64,000 nt of DNA from Cricetomys ansorgei (taxonomy: Eukaryota > Chordata > Mammalia > Rodentia > Nesomyidae): contig JAMJFZ010000289.1 in the NCBI GenBank assembly GCA_026225945.1, positions 1,852,001-1,916,000 of the forward strand. The letters are read 5' to 3'. Under the pieces are notes generated by a model that saw only the letters and a program-made list of their open reading frames with translations, did no database searches and was not told where the DNA came from. The translations under genes and the position numbers were made by a program. The first letter of the stretch is position 1. Every line of letters begins with the position of its first letter. Of the stretch, positions 33,617-45,329 are shown one piece after another.

Positions 33617-34829
33617 TCTTAACTCTAACAAGATTCGAATTCTTAAAAACAAGAAAAGAGTCTTCTTAATCATCATATTTTCTAAGCAACAGGTGTTTAC
33701 GTGTAAAGAAACAATCTCTACTTTCTGAACGTTTGGGTTACTTTATGAAGATGGCATTGTGGAGAGCAGCTCTCCTTTGGTAGGACAGTTGGGGTTGTCC
33801 CACAGGGTGAGGACACAGGGTCTTCAGCATCCCTAAGGATGCCTGTCCCACAAACAGGAAAAGAGTCAGTGAGAACAGGCAGGTGGCTGCCATGAACACA
33901 CTAGTCTGTATTGAACATTGCCTAGAATCTGCTGTTAACTTCAAGCCCTTAGGAAACTCACATAGAATGTTTGGGACTTGTGTTAGGCGTGGTGTGGGAA
34001 TCAGGAATACTCCTCTATCCAATCCTAAAGGGAAACTTCTTTCAACCAATGGTCATTTTGATAGCAGCCTTAGGCAGAGAACACTGTAGTCCTAAGAAGA
34101 TGGGAGCCACCTAGCTTCATCATCAGGAACAGCCAAAAGAAGGAGTGTGTGCTCAGACATAACGCTTTATTCTAAAAATAAAGTAGCAAATCTCTTTTAA
34201 AACGTAGTATAATACTAAAGCTTTTAAAACATATGATTATTGCTTAAAACTATTATTTCTATAGCAATTCAATCAGAACAAGTCAAGAAACAGTTCACAT
34301 AACTAAGGTGCATAGGGGAGGTAACTTTTCTTTCTGTATAATGCACATACCTAGATGTGAACGAAGTTCATATTTCACAGTTGAGTAATTTGTTACTTTC
34401 ATTGAATGGATTTTCAAAGTTAAGTTGGCCTCTGAGGCTAAGATGCCAGTAATTGGGGTCTCATGTCTTACTTCTCCTTTCTGTCCCCTTTTTATAGCAT
34501 CTGGGCATCAGGTCTTCCATAGTAACTTAACCTCAGAATGATGGGGTGCAGCGCACCAGTCGTCTGACCCCTTACCTCTCATAATATGAAAGTCTGACTC
34601 AAACTAAAGTGCAATATCTAAAACAGCTTCTTGAAAACAGTACAAAACCTTTGTGGTTTTAGGTCAGGCAAATACTTCTTAGCTAGGCACAAACTATTAA
34701 AGAAACTATTTATCTATTAAAGAAACAGGATTATAAATTCTCAAAAACTAGAAAAGAGTCTTGTTAATCTTCATATTTTCCAAGCATGGATTATTAAAGA
34801 AAATGGGAAACCTGGCAATAAAATATTCT
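33614..34829. other. single-copy DNA holding a locally duplicated 51-bp unit
   Basis: 33,638-33,688 and 34,736-34,786 match at 46 of 51 positions, same strand, 1.1 kb apart. They share the core 'gaaaagagtctt' and 'catattttc'. No gene seen. Confidence 0.55.
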
Positions 34830-35040
34830 TCCAAAAGGCCCATGTTTTAAAGACTCAGTTCCCAAGTGATGGTGCTGTTTTGGAATGTTCTGGAAACATT
34901 AGAAGGTAGCTGGAGCAAGTAGGTCCTTGTAAATATATCCTTAAAGTCTATATCTTGAATCTTGAAAAATATTCATCTCTATGACTCACTTTCTGTCTCT
35001 TCCTCTCTGTCTCTCTCTGCCTTTTTCTGTCTTTCTCTCT

Positions 35041-35088
<48 letters not shown>

Positions 35089-35228
35089 ATCTTCCCTCCC
35101 TCCTTCCCACATTTAGAATCAACAGAGCCAAGGACTAAAGGCTGAATTCTCTGAACTGTGAGCCAAAATAAATCTCTTCTTCCACAAATTATTGTGCTCA
35201 AATATTTTGTCACAAAATACTTACATAG
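34830..35228 (+). mobile_element. MaLR-type LTR, sense, with internal (GT)n
   Basis: 'gatggtgctgttttggaatg', 'ctggagcaagtaggtccttg', a T/C-rich segment, 'gaactgtgagccaaaataaa' (poly(A) signal) and 'caaatattttgtcacaaaat' are the ordered landmarks of a rodent MaLR LTR. Confidence 0.7.
35043..35084. repeat. (GT)n microsatellite
   Basis: About 21 GT units inside the MaLR LTR. Confidence 0.95.
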
Positions 35229-36141
35229 CACAGGAAAATAATGATAATAGTAAAAACTCATCAGAATAAAAACCTCCTGTCCAGACAATGACACAAGCCT
35301 GAAGTCCTATAATTTCAGGCAAGAAGATTGACTGAAGTTTCAGACCAGTTTGGGCAACAGAGCAAGACCCTGTCTCAAAAATGTTTACAAAACTCCTTAA
35401 AGGATATTACTATGAAATTGGACACATCACAGACACAGATTAGGAAATGATTGTAAAGGATACATATTGTCAAGATTTGTACCCAGAGTATTAAAAAAAA
35501 ACTATTACAACTAAGTATAATACAATAAAATTATTTAAACATGAGCAAAGAACTGTAAAGACATTTCACTAGAAAGTGATGCAGGACAAACAGGGACACA
35601 AAAGGTCATTAGGGAAATTACAGTTAGGACCACAGTGAGATACTAACTCCAACAAATTGGAATAGATGAAATAAAAGATTGAAATCAAAGACAAGTTTTG
35701 CTTGAATATGGAAATGTAAAACTATAAAATTCTGGAAACAAGTGCTCACCATTATGAAGACAGTTAAAGGCAAAAAGTCAAGCACTGTTACTAGTCAACT
35801 CAGTTATTTTGTCCCTAGATATTTACCCAAGAGAAACTTTAAAAAGAAAATAAAAGCATGGCATAGCTATATATCACTACACACATTCCTATATGCAAAT
35901 GTAGCAACTTTTACAGACAGACATATTAACAATCACCAACACAAAAAAGGATACACCACAAATAACCATTAACTGGTATATGATAAAACAGATTGTGGCA
36001 CAGTAAAACATAACACTCCACAAAGCAAAGAAATTGCCAGCAAATGCAATAAGAATGGGTCTCAAGAGCATGATGTGAGGGGAGAGTGGACACAAAGAGC
36101 TTGTTGGATGATACTACTTTATATCCTGAAAAAGGCAAAGC

Positions 36142-36143
<2 letters not shown>
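35229..36143 (+). mobile_element. ancient L1M ORF2 3' region, sense, with nested B1
   Basis: 'catgagcaaagaactgtaaa' with 'gacatttcactagaaag', 'aggaccacagtgagatacta', 'ttttgtccctagatatttac', 'ccaagagaaact' and 'cacaaataaccattaactgg' give the L1 ORF2 order. Frame broken. A B1 is inserted near the left edge. Confidence 0.65.
35285..35385 (+). repeat. old B1-type SINE, sense
   Basis: 'tgacacaagcctgaagtcct', 'ataatttcaggcaagaagat', 'tttcagaccagtttgggcaa' and 'cagagcaagaccctgtctca'. Heavily diverged (PB1-like or early B1). Confidence 0.75.

Positions 36144-36176
<33 letters not shown>
36144..36176. repeat. (CA)n microsatellite
   Basis: About 16 CA units. Confidence 0.95.
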
Positions 36177-36177
<1 letters not shown>

Positions 36178-37865
36178 GCTGTCACACTGATAGAAGGAGA
36201 GGTCCAGACGATAAAGGTGCAGTGGGCAGGGCCGTTAGAGAACAGCAGATATCCATGCCTGGATTCTGATTACATGACTGTCAACTCAATATCCATGCCC
36301 CAAATTAGTAAACTAATGAGAGTTAATAAAAAAAATTGTAATTTTGAAGGCAGATATTTGAAAGGGAAGAGGCAATGTGGAGAGTAAAAAAATATCTCCA
36401 TCCATATCCAGTTGGAATTCTAATGGGAAGGATGAGAAAGTGTTGATAGAAGATATATGTCACATAGTCAAGTACACGACCATTTGAGTATAACAAAAAT
36501 GCAAAATGTTCGTACAAATAAAGCACTGAAATGGTTTATTCCTAATAGGTCAGCCCTAAAGAGAATTAAAAGAAGGGAATTAAGCTAGAAGAAATGAGTG
36601 GAATAAATAATAATAAAGATGATAATAGACAAAAATTGATAAATGCCTCAAAATTATAATAATGGACTGTATAAAATAATCATTTTAATGCATAAAGCAC
36701 AATGGAAATGAAGTAACTAGACTGTCGTTACATATAAAATAGGAGTAGAAAAAACAAGCAGAGCATGTAAATATTTCTTTATGATTTATGATTATGGGAA
36801 AAGGATGACTTTTCAATTGTAGAACAGGCCTTAAATCCAAGCAGAAAGTAGTTGGTTGCTTCCATAAAATTCTTGCCACTACTACGGCTGTTTTGACAAG
36901 CTGGTCATTACTGTAGCTTGCCAAACTCACAGCTGAATAACACTGATGATTGGTTTTCTCTTGTGGCAGCATACATAGTATGCACCATGAAACATCAGGA
37001 GGGATGAAACATCCAAGTCCACACTAGCTTGATTTCATCATGTTGTAGGACTCAAGAGTGTGAAGTCTTCAGCAATAAGATCATACTAACCAGTTCTGGA
37101 AGGTAATAACCATGAGCAATTATAATAGCCTATAATGTTTATGGGGGACTATGGGACCCCACTTAGCAACAACCCTAAAAGAGTTAACACTGGGCTCTTT
37201 AATTGATAGACTATGTTATCTAAGAGAGTCGTTGCCCCCTATTAGAGGGTAACTCAATTTAAACTCTATGTACAAGTATATGTACGTGTATGTGTGTATA
37301 TGTGTATGTATGCATATGTCTATGCTATAGAAAAGCTTTACAAGAGTAGGTTTCCATAAGACATTATCAAAGGCCTTTAGCATAGCTATCCCTCCTGAAA
37401 TTGCTGCCTTTATCCTGTTCTTCATCCGTACCCCACTTAATTCTTCCTTTTCTATTATTCCTGATTCCCTATTCATAAAGCAAAAGTGGCAAAAGTATGC
37501 ATAACAGTTAATAAAAAAAACATCTCGGTTAAAAAAAACTTTCCATATCTCCCAATGTCAGGAGATAGGAGAAAACTAGTAAATAGAATAAAAATAATTT
37601 GGATAAGCGAATATAAGTAGTATTGTTTTCATACGCTTCAAACTTTGGACCTTCAAATTATATTTTGAGGGTTTTTTTTTGTTTTTGTTTTTTTTCATCT
37701 ACTGGAACATAGCAAATAGCAATTTGAGGAATTTTTACTTTTGGGGAAGAGAAGGTGATTTCCTTGGGTTCCTGAGTTTTTTGTATTGGTTACAGTTGAA
37801 GGGTTGCTTTTCAACCTCTTCCACTGCATGCATACATATAATATCTTTATGAAATATACACTATC
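36177..37865. other. unassigned AT-rich DNA
   Basis: Probably contains more decayed L1, but nothing can be placed firmly. (GTAT)n-like sequence at 37,270-37,322; T-rich patch at 37,670-37,697. Confidence 0.45.
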
Positions 37866-38075
37866 AGGGGCTGGAGGGAAGGCCCCGACGTGAAGAGCGC
37901 TTTCTGCCCCTGCAGAAGAACTGGGTTCATCTCAGCATCTACCTGACTGCTCACAAACATCTGCAACTCCAGATCCAGGAGTTTAGATGCCTCCTTCTGG
38001 CCTTCTTGATCACCAGGTACTCGTGTGGTGCACAGACACGCGTACAGGCAAACGCTCATACGTATGAAATCCATT
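37866..38075 (+). repeat. B2 SINE, sense
   Basis: 'aggggctggagggaaggccc', 'agaagaactgggttcatctc', 'actgctcacaaacatctgca', 'actccagatccaggagttta' and 'atgcctccttctggccttct' follow the B2 consensus. The tRNA-like head is changed at the A box. Confidence 0.88.
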
Positions 38076-39559
38076 TTTAAATGAAATACTTACTTCGATT
38101 TGAGATAATTAATTTTGTGATTTATCTACCACACAGATGCAGATCTGGTTGAAATGCTTGCCCCCTTTGTTTATCCTTCAGAAAGGTGGTGAAGGGTGAG
38201 CAAATGAAGCTTTCTCCAGGGGCTGATGTGCGTCTCAGCAGTGGGAACTTTCCCGGAGTGATTCGAGTTTACTCACCCTTCACACCTTGACTTCTCCCTC
38301 TGGACAACACAGCAGGTAGAAGGACTCTCAAATGTCTCGCATGTTAAAAATACTTGCCAAATCTTCCCCTCACAATCTCTGTTTCAGCCTTTGGGTATTT
38401 TCTACACTGAACTCTTGAGTCTTTGCTATTTTGTAGAACAGAATCTTCTTTCTTCTTTTTGTTTCCCTTTGCTCTAGTAAAATCATTTGAATTCATGAAG
38501 AATTAAATTGAACAGGACTTTTTTATTTTCTTTAAAGCACTGGCTAAGTGTTATTTAGACTAGAGCCTGGGAGATGGAAAAAGAAACAAGATTCAAGTCA
38601 AATTTGGCCTAAACAATCTCAATCTTACAGAAACTTCAGGCAACTGAAATGCCCTCTGGAGAGAAACATTTCATGCCTAGGAAGAAATTATTTACTTCAT
38701 GTAGGAAAATACTTTGCTCCAAAGCGAGACACTGGTTCACCATAATATTGAGTTTGGCCTATCATGGGACTAGACTTAAAATATTTTATGTTCTCAATTT
38801 ATTTTTGCACACATCTGGATTAAGGATAATTTTTCTAGAGCTGAATTAGGGAAAAATTCTCCTGTCAAAACAGCATGCCTTATTCTTTATGGTAAACATT
38901 TTGGTCTAATTATAAAGTTTACACTGGAGAAGCTAACTATTTAAGGTGGAGGTCCTAAGGAGAATTTCTTCACCTTTAGGCAAACCACAGATACATATCA
39001 GCTGAACTCTCCTGCAAGGAAAAAAGGCATTTCCACTGACTCTTCCCTGGAGGGACACTTACCTTTGGCTAGAGGTTGTTTTTACAGGCTGAAAGAAACC
39101 TTGCCCAGCCATGGGGACTTGTGGTGGCCCACTGAGGTTGTAGGGAGAATTATTTGAGTGCCTCCTTTTCGGCGCACTCATATTCCTTCACCAGAGCTCT
39201 AACAAACAGCCCATTATCTGGCTAAGGGGTCCTTTGACCAAACCTTAGGGAGAGCTATTGCTTAGCTGTCTCCTGTCTGTTCTGGCAAAATTTGCTGCAG
39301 CCAGAAGAGCAGAAGAGGAAGATCCCCTCTTAGCCTTGTGCCAGATGCTTCCCTGGTTCTGCCTTGCTTTTATTTCCCTGTTTGGCAGAAATTAAAACAT
39401 TCTTATTGTCTCAAAGTATTACTATTCAAGCTAAAAGTTTAGTGGCAAAAGTTACATCCACTACTAAAATAGAAAATACTATTGAATTTCTTTTAAAAAA
39501 GCAAGTATGTTTGCTTACCAAAAACTGATTTTAATTGCAATATATGAAATGAGGCTTTA
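38076..39559. other. single-copy DNA
   Basis: No repeat or exon recognised. Confidence 0.5.
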
Positions 39560-39960
39560 CATATTTTTCAATATGAATTCAGTAAGCACAAACCGTGTGT
39601 TGGATTCTGTGATGAGCATGAACATGATGCTATTGTAAAAAGTCGTATTTGTCCTGTACAGAAAAGAATCATATATTCTTCTGGGAAATGGGTACAGGAA
39701 AAAAAAAAGACAAAAGACAGGCGTGCAAATATATAATTGCAGTGCAATATCCATCCTATTGAAATTCAGCAAAACAACAAGCTGTGCGTACAATGCCCTC
39801 AAGTCAGCAGACAATAGTCGCTGCGTGTCTAGAAGGGTGAGTTGAACCATGAAAAGGAGAAAAGGACTGTTTGGAAGAAGCAGTGACAGTATAGAGAAAA
39901 GGCAGAGGCCAAAAATGGCATGGGATTGTTTAGAGAATGGGTTTGGGATGAGCATGAACG
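39560..39960 (-). repeat. possible L2 LINE fragment, antisense
   Basis: 'attcagtaagcacaaaccgt' and 'gtgttggattctgtgatgag' look like the antisense L2 3' end. The following A/G-rich text (to 'ggcagaggccaaaaatgg') fits loosely. A 132-codon minus-strand frame runs through it without any recognisable domain and is taken as chance. Confidence 0.35.
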
Positions 39961-40489
39961 GGGTTCAATGAATAAAATGGCCCGAAGGCTTTTCAAATAA
40001 AGTTGGGACTAGGCAGTAATATGCATCAAAAGCGGCACAGGTTTGGGGCTTTACTCTTATTATTATTGTTGTAGTCTGTCCACAAAGAGGATGCCAGAGT
40101 ACCACACACTACTCATCATTCTAGGTGCTACAGACAAACTTACTCCTAGAATCCCTGTGTTAAGAGCACGAGGGAAAGAGCACAGTGATTTACACTGTAC
40201 AGATGAGCCTGGACAACTTACCAATTTCGTCTTGTCAAATTGATCTCCGCCTTCAACAAAATCTCAATCAAATGTAGCAAGTGTTTTTCTGTGTGCAAAT
40301 AAAAAAAAAAAAAAGCTGAGTACAGATTCATATAGAAATGCAGCACTCCTGGACAGCACTCCTGGAATTGAGTTTTGAAAGATTAAACAGGGGTACTTTG
40401 TGCTATTTGATTTCCAAATTTATTAGGAAGCTAATAATAAAGACACCATGATGGTTATATTAACAAACACCAGGAATAGAGTCCAGAAC
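39961..40489. other. unassigned DNA with a perfect 13-bp tandem duplication
   Basis: 'cagcactcctgga' is repeated at 40,341-40,353 and 40,354-40,366. A-run at about 40,301-40,314. No gene seen. Confidence 0.5.
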
Positions 40490-40855
40490 ATGCCGCATCT
40501 GGAGCATACCCCAAACTCACATGTCAAAGGCCTGGTCACCAGCCTGTGGCACTATTGAGAGCTTTTGGTACCTTTTACAGAGCCTAAGAAAAGAGATCTT
40601 ACCTAAACCAGATGATAGGATCTCTACCTCTTCTCTCATTCTGCTCCCTGCCCTCCAAGAGGTGAGCAGACCTCCCCTCCCATTCTTCCATTATGATTTA
40701 CTGCCTTATCATAGTTCCAAAAGCAATAAGTTCAAGTAGCCATGGACTGAAACTTTGAAACTGTGAGCCCAAAAGTTTTCTCATTATAAGTTGCTTGTAT
40801 CGTTTGTATCAGCTCTGATCTCAAAGCAACAGAAGGCTCACTAACTCAAGAAATA
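40490..40855 (+). mobile_element. MaLR-type LTR, sense
   Basis: 'ccatggactgaaactttgaa', 'actgtgagcccaaaagtttt' and 'aaagcaacagaaggctcact' are the 3' landmarks of the family seen at 34,830. The 5' half ('gcctgtggcactattgagag') is more diverged. Confidence 0.65.
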
Positions 40856-40961
40856 AACACACCTATGTATGTACTCATGCACATATATGACTGAGCTTTT
40901 ACAAAGATACAAAGATAATACAGAGGAGAAAGTATGGAAGTGTGGTTTGATCCGTACTGTA
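40856..40961. other. short unassigned spacer
   Basis: No feature recognised. Confidence 0.5.
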
Positions 40962-41186
40962 CTGGACAGTTTAATTTCAATTTGACACAAGCTAAAGTCA
41001 TCTGAGAGGAAGGAATCTCAATTAAGAAAATGCCTCCATAAGACTGAGCTGGAGGCAGACCTGTAGGGCATTTTCTTAATTAGTGATTGATGGGGGAGGA
41101 CCCAGCCTATTGTGAGTGGTTCCATCCCTAAGCTGGTGGTCCTTGATTCTATAAGAAAGCAGGCTGAGCAAGCCATGAGGAAAAAA
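40962..41186 (+). mobile_element. rodent MaLR-type LTR, sense, 3' truncated
   Basis: 'aatttgacacaagctaaagt', 'catctgagaggaaggaatct', 'aaaatgcctccataagac', 'attagtgattgatgggggag' and 'aagaaagcaggctgagcaag' follow the family consensus, then stop at an A-run near 41,180. The poly(A)-signal end is missing. Confidence 0.85.
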
Positions 41187-41436
41187 AACTGTATAAATTT
41201 TATTTCATCAAAATTTAAAATATATATTGAAAGGATTTTCATCCTTTCATACAATTTCATCCTTTCATACAAGCCAAAGACTAGAAAATACTTTAAAATA
41301 CCATTTGATTTCAAAAAAGGATTTATGGACAGGAACATTAAAAACCCATTTAATTAAAAAGCAGTCTGATAAAGAAGGAACAAAGACCTGAATAAGTACT
41401 TCATAACAAGTGAACTACGGACATTATCAATACATT
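41187..41436 (+). repeat. possible L1 ORF2 fragment, with perfect 18-bp tandem duplication
   Basis: 'agacctgaataagtacttca' and upstream A-rich text look like L1 ORF2. 41,237-41,254 and 41,255-41,272 are identical adjacent 18-mers. Confidence 0.4.
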
Positions 41437-41550
41437 CTGGCTGTCCTGGAACTCACTCTGTAGACCGGGCTGGCCTTGAACTCACAGAGATCCTCCTGCC
41501 TCTGCGTCCTAAGTGCTGGGATTAAGGGCTTGCACCACCACTGCCCGGCC
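41437..41550 (-). repeat. B1 SINE, antisense, well preserved
   Basis: Reverse complement gives 'ggccgggcagtggtggtgca', 'ttaatcccagcactta', 'gacgcagaggcaggaggatc', 'tctgtgagttcaaggccagc' and 'gtgagttccaggacagccag'. The 3' end is missing (no A-tail), so it is truncated. Among the least diverged SINEs here. Confidence 0.95.
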
Positions 41551-42844
41551 AGCAACTTTCATAGGGCACCCTACGAAGAAAGTGTCAGTGTCACGGTGAA
41601 GATTCAGAACTGTTTCAGATGTGACGTGAGCGCTCAGAGAAAGTAAGGCCATTCTGAGCTGTGATCGAGAGAGCTACAGTGAGCATACAATGACACTTTC
41701 ATTCAGCATTTACCTCTTATTCCAAAAATGATGCTTCTTGAAGGACTTGTCCGCCACCGAGAAGTGGGACAAGAAGGCTGTCCCTTTCTCCCGAAGGTGT
41801 CAGCTCTAATCCATGGGTGCTTTGTCTGTTTGCCTTTAAGGCAATTTCAAACCTCAATGTCATGGACATTATTAGGCAATTTGATTCTTTGTTGTCTGTT
41901 CATTGTAGTGTGCTTAGTAGCACCCCTGGCCTCCTCACACTAGACTCCCCAGGTATGACTACCCAAACTGTCTCCAAACAAAGTCCTCTGACTCCGCAGG
42001 GGTGGACTCCCATTGGGAAGCATTGTCTTACTATTCAATGGACCTGAGCTGGGGACACTCTAATGCATTCCAGAGATCTTTAACAACCCTGTCTATGGAG
42101 ACAGAACCAGGCTTATCTGGCCTGCCCCCAATGCACGTTTGTCTGTGTTCTTCTGCATGTCAGGAAAATGGCCTGTTTATAAAGTCAAACAAAATATCAC
42201 ACATATTTTTGTTCCAGGGCCAATGGTATGTTCTCTTTATATTCAAAAAACCAAGAAAGGTGTATTAAGGGATCTGTTCCAAAATGTGAACTTTAACACA
42301 GTGCAAACAATTGCCGGTATTAATAAAGATGAAAGGAAAAATCGAATAAACACTGGGCAGGTGCCCCATTTCTCCATAATTTTATTAGGTAGAACATTCT
42401 AAACTAGCACTTTGTTTTTTTTAATTCAATCTGTCCCACTACCCATGAGTCACATAGAAGCTGCGCTTCTTGCAGCTCACAGTCTCTTGACTGCTAAACA
42501 TTTGTGTGCTGTGCTGTCCCAAAAGTGACTCTCCTCAGTCACCTAAACGCCTCCTCGGCACCTTTCAACAGCTGAATACGGAAGGGTAAGAAGCAGAAGG
42601 TGGCATTTCTGTTTCTTGAAAGCACCTTTAGAGCAAGGGATGCAATTGGGATTCATGATCTCTGCTCATCAGGATTGTGCTTAGCTCTCTGCTGAGCAAG
42701 GCTTTGCATGAGATGGTGCATTTTAATCGGCAGTTGATAGTACCTTCTGTTTCCAGGCAACAGAACATGCTCGGTGATCTCCACAGAGTTGAGGGAGTCA
42801 GTTATGTTTCAAAAACTTCACAGTGCCATATTATGCCCTTAAGT
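41551..42844. other. single-copy DNA
   Basis: No repeat or exon recognised. Several overlapping short plus-strand frames (41.7-42.4 kb) have no domain content. Confidence 0.5.
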
Positions 42845-42853
42845 TGTGTGTGT

Positions 42854-42885
<32 letters not shown>
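42845..42885. repeat. (GT)n microsatellite with one GA interruption
   Basis: GT units with a single 'gtgag' interruption. Confidence 0.95.
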
Positions 42886-43839
42886 ATGAAGTTCTAGGAC
42901 CAACATTAGTCATGAATCATTTGATGGGTCGATGGTCTCCAAATGGAGGTTATCTCTGATGATGGATTGGAAGCCACAGGAAGACATTATAGAACAGTAT
43001 TTCTGAACAAAGAAAGAGGTGTTTTCATTCTGGTTTCAAATAATTACGATACGGCTTCATTCGCTGTCTGCAATCTTCATGAAAGTAATCCTACGGTTGC
43101 TTTGTCTATTTGCTTGCTTGCTCTTTTGGTTTCCCAAGTTCTTCTGTGTTCCTTGTGTTTTCCTCCCTGTCTCGCTTTTCCCTAGATGCTTCCATGAGCT
43201 CTTGTTTTATAAAAGTAGTTCCTTTCATTCATGAACTCAAAATTTCCCTCTTCCTAGGATTCAGCTGTGAATTCAACACCTGTCTTTCAAATCTTTCCCA
43301 CCTTGCATGTCATTGTACAGTGGTCATCCATCCTAAATCAAGGGCTCACTTCCTCTCTCAGGAAGATCTATGTATGGCTCAGCTAGGGATGGTGTTCTAT
43401 GATTCTGCATCCTAAGCATCCTTTAACTTTCTGCCATCTTTGTTTCCTTTAGCTCTTCAGAGGGAGCGTCCGTAGCAGGGTCCCACCCAGTTCTGGATGA
43501 TTCTTACATCGGATAACTGCCCCATGTCCGCCACAGCAGCTTCATCTCTTTTGCGATCCCTTGTAATAATGGACATCACCTTCTAAATGAAGCACGTGTA
43601 TGATTCCATCATAGCTTTGCCTTGCTGCTTAACTGTTATTTTCACCATGGCGCACTCATGCCAGCCATACAAGATTGAAGTTCTTCTGACCCAAGAGTGG
43701 ACTCTCTCAGTGCCACTGTCATGTCCTCTTTCTGCAGCTCAACCAGAGCCAGAGTGGTTTGTCTCTCACAGTTCTTTATGGTGATACTAGCACAGCTCTG
43801 TGTATTTTTTTTTTTCTGATTATCACATGGCACCCAACT
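42886..43839. other. single-copy DNA
   Basis: No repeat or exon recognised. Confidence 0.5.
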
Positions 43840-44105
43840 AAGTTTATTTTTTAATGTACCATACATCTGTTGAAGACAACTATATTGATCCCAATCCTTT
43901 GCTATAGTGAATAAAGCAGCAATAAACTTGGGGGTGAGAATATCTCCATGACAGTGTATGGGGTTCCCTCGGTGTATATTCAAGAGTGAAATAATAAGAT
44001 CATATGGTGGTTCAATTTTAAAAAAATTTTTTGAGAAATTTCGAAACTGATTTCTACAATGGCTATATTAATTAACACCTCTATCAACAGTGAATAATGA
44101 TTTCC
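43840..44105 (-). mobile_element. L1 5' segment of an inverted insertion, antisense
   Basis: 'gctatagtgaataaagcagc', 'aataaacttgggggtgagaa', 'agatcatatggtggttcaat', 'tttttgagaaatttcgaaac' and 'acacctctatcaacagtgaa' are antisense L1 ORF2 C-terminal sequence. Meets the sense L1 at about 44,105 (head-to-head). Confidence 0.75.
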
Positions 44106-44472
44106 ATCGTCCATCAACAATTAGGGTGGGTAATGAAAATTTGCTATATATGCACATACATATATATGTATGTTATTATAATATATAGTATTTAGGTCTA
44201 AAGAAAAGAGCACATCAAAGAACAAAATTTTCAAGAAAACAGATGGACTTAGAACGTATGATATTAAGTAACATCATGAAATCGTAGAAAAAAAGATCCA
44301 TCCATATTTTCTCTGTCGTATATAAAATCTAGCCATACATATATGTATAAATAAATGTGCACACGTGGGTGCACTTTAACATGTAGAACATAGAACAGTA
44401 TCTGCCAAATAGTAGGGGATGAAAACGGACTGACTGCAGTCAGCAGTCTCAGTTATGTAAGAGTATACAGAG
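44106..44472 (+). mobile_element. L1 3' segment of an inverted insertion, sense
   Basis: 'tccatcaacaattagggtgg', 'gtaatgaaaatttgctatat', 'acagatggacttagaacgta' and 'tgatattaagtaacatcat' continue L1 ORF2/3' UTR in sense from the point where the antisense piece ends. Interrupted by URR1 at 44,473. Confidence 0.7.
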
Positions 44473-44679
44473 CACTGGTTCTCAATCTTCCTGACGCTGT
44501 GACCCGTTAATACAGTTCCTCAGGTGGTGAGTCCCAACCATAAAATTGTTTCCATTGCTACTTCATAGTGGTAGTTTTGCTACTGTTACCAACTGTAATG
44601 TAAGTATTTGATATGCAGACCCTGTAAAGGAGTCATTCAACCTCGAGAGGGGTCAAGACCTAAAAATTGAGAACTGCTG
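44473..44679. mobile_element. URR1-type hAT (Charlie) MITE
   Basis: Terminal inverted repeats: left CACTGGTTCTCAATC, right TTGAGAACTGCTG. Body has 'gctgtgacccgttaatacag', 'accataaaattgtttccatt', 'gctacttcatagtggtagtt', 'ttgctactgttaccaactgt' and 'gaggggtcaagacc'. Flanking 8-bp duplication ATACAGAG / ATATAGAG (7 of 8), as expected of hAT. Non-autonomous, no coding capacity; it would need a Charlie transposase in trans. Confidence 0.9.
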
Positions 44680-44935
44680 ATATAGAGCTGTTTTTCTGAT
44701 TCTGAATCTGTCATGATTTTTTTCACTTTTGGTGGTGGATAAGCTCGTACAATATATTTGATAGTGAAGATCTAGTGTGAAGCTATAAAGCTTCCCGATG
44801 GTATTCTAACTATATAGATGTTTATAGTTTTTGGGTCTGATTAATTTCCGTGTGTGACTTTTTTATTGGCATCATTTCCAAAAAAACAAAAAAAAAAACC
44901 ATTTAAAATAAATTTTTAAAAAAGGAAAAAGGGTA
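44680..44935 (+). mobile_element. L1 3' UTR and A-rich end, sense (resumes after URR1)
   Basis: Aligns by eye with 54,340-54,560: 'gaatctgtcatgat'/'aactctgtcacagat', 'gatagtgaagatct'/'aatagtgaaactgt', 'gggtctgattaatt'/'aggtctggttaatt'. Ends in A-rich runs at 44,880-44,930. Confidence 0.65.
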
Positions 44936-45329
44936 CCAAATGCCATTTACATTTCTCTAAGACTGCTCTTATGCACACTTTAAAAAATGAACTCATTTAA
45001 GTTTTAAACTACTCTAATGAACTCATTTAAATTGAAGGGCATATGAATGACATTACAAACAGGCACCCTTAGAAACACCTTAATTGAAAGATATCAACCA
45101 TTACCTAAATGAGAGTTCTTAGAAACCCAGAGAAGTTGGGTAGAACCTCCAGGCCTCCTCTTGAGCTCTAGAGTCCCCCATTAAAACCTTCTCTTTTTTT
45201 CCTCTTGGAAGACTTGTACTTCTTGACTCTGTATTCAAGATGCCAAACATGAGGAAAGACCTGTATTTTTAAAATACTTCTTTATAAATAATTTAACATG
45301 TGGTTTGGGCTGAGTAATATGATCATGTG
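44936..45329. other. unassigned DNA with 15-bp direct repeat
   Basis: 'aatgaactcatttaa' occurs at about 44,987 and 45,017. No other feature. Confidence 0.5.

Noticed and set aside
39557..39955. 132-codon minus-strand hydrophobic frame
   Set aside because: Overlaps a probable L2 fragment; composition reflects A/G-rich DNA on the other strand; no motif or splice context.
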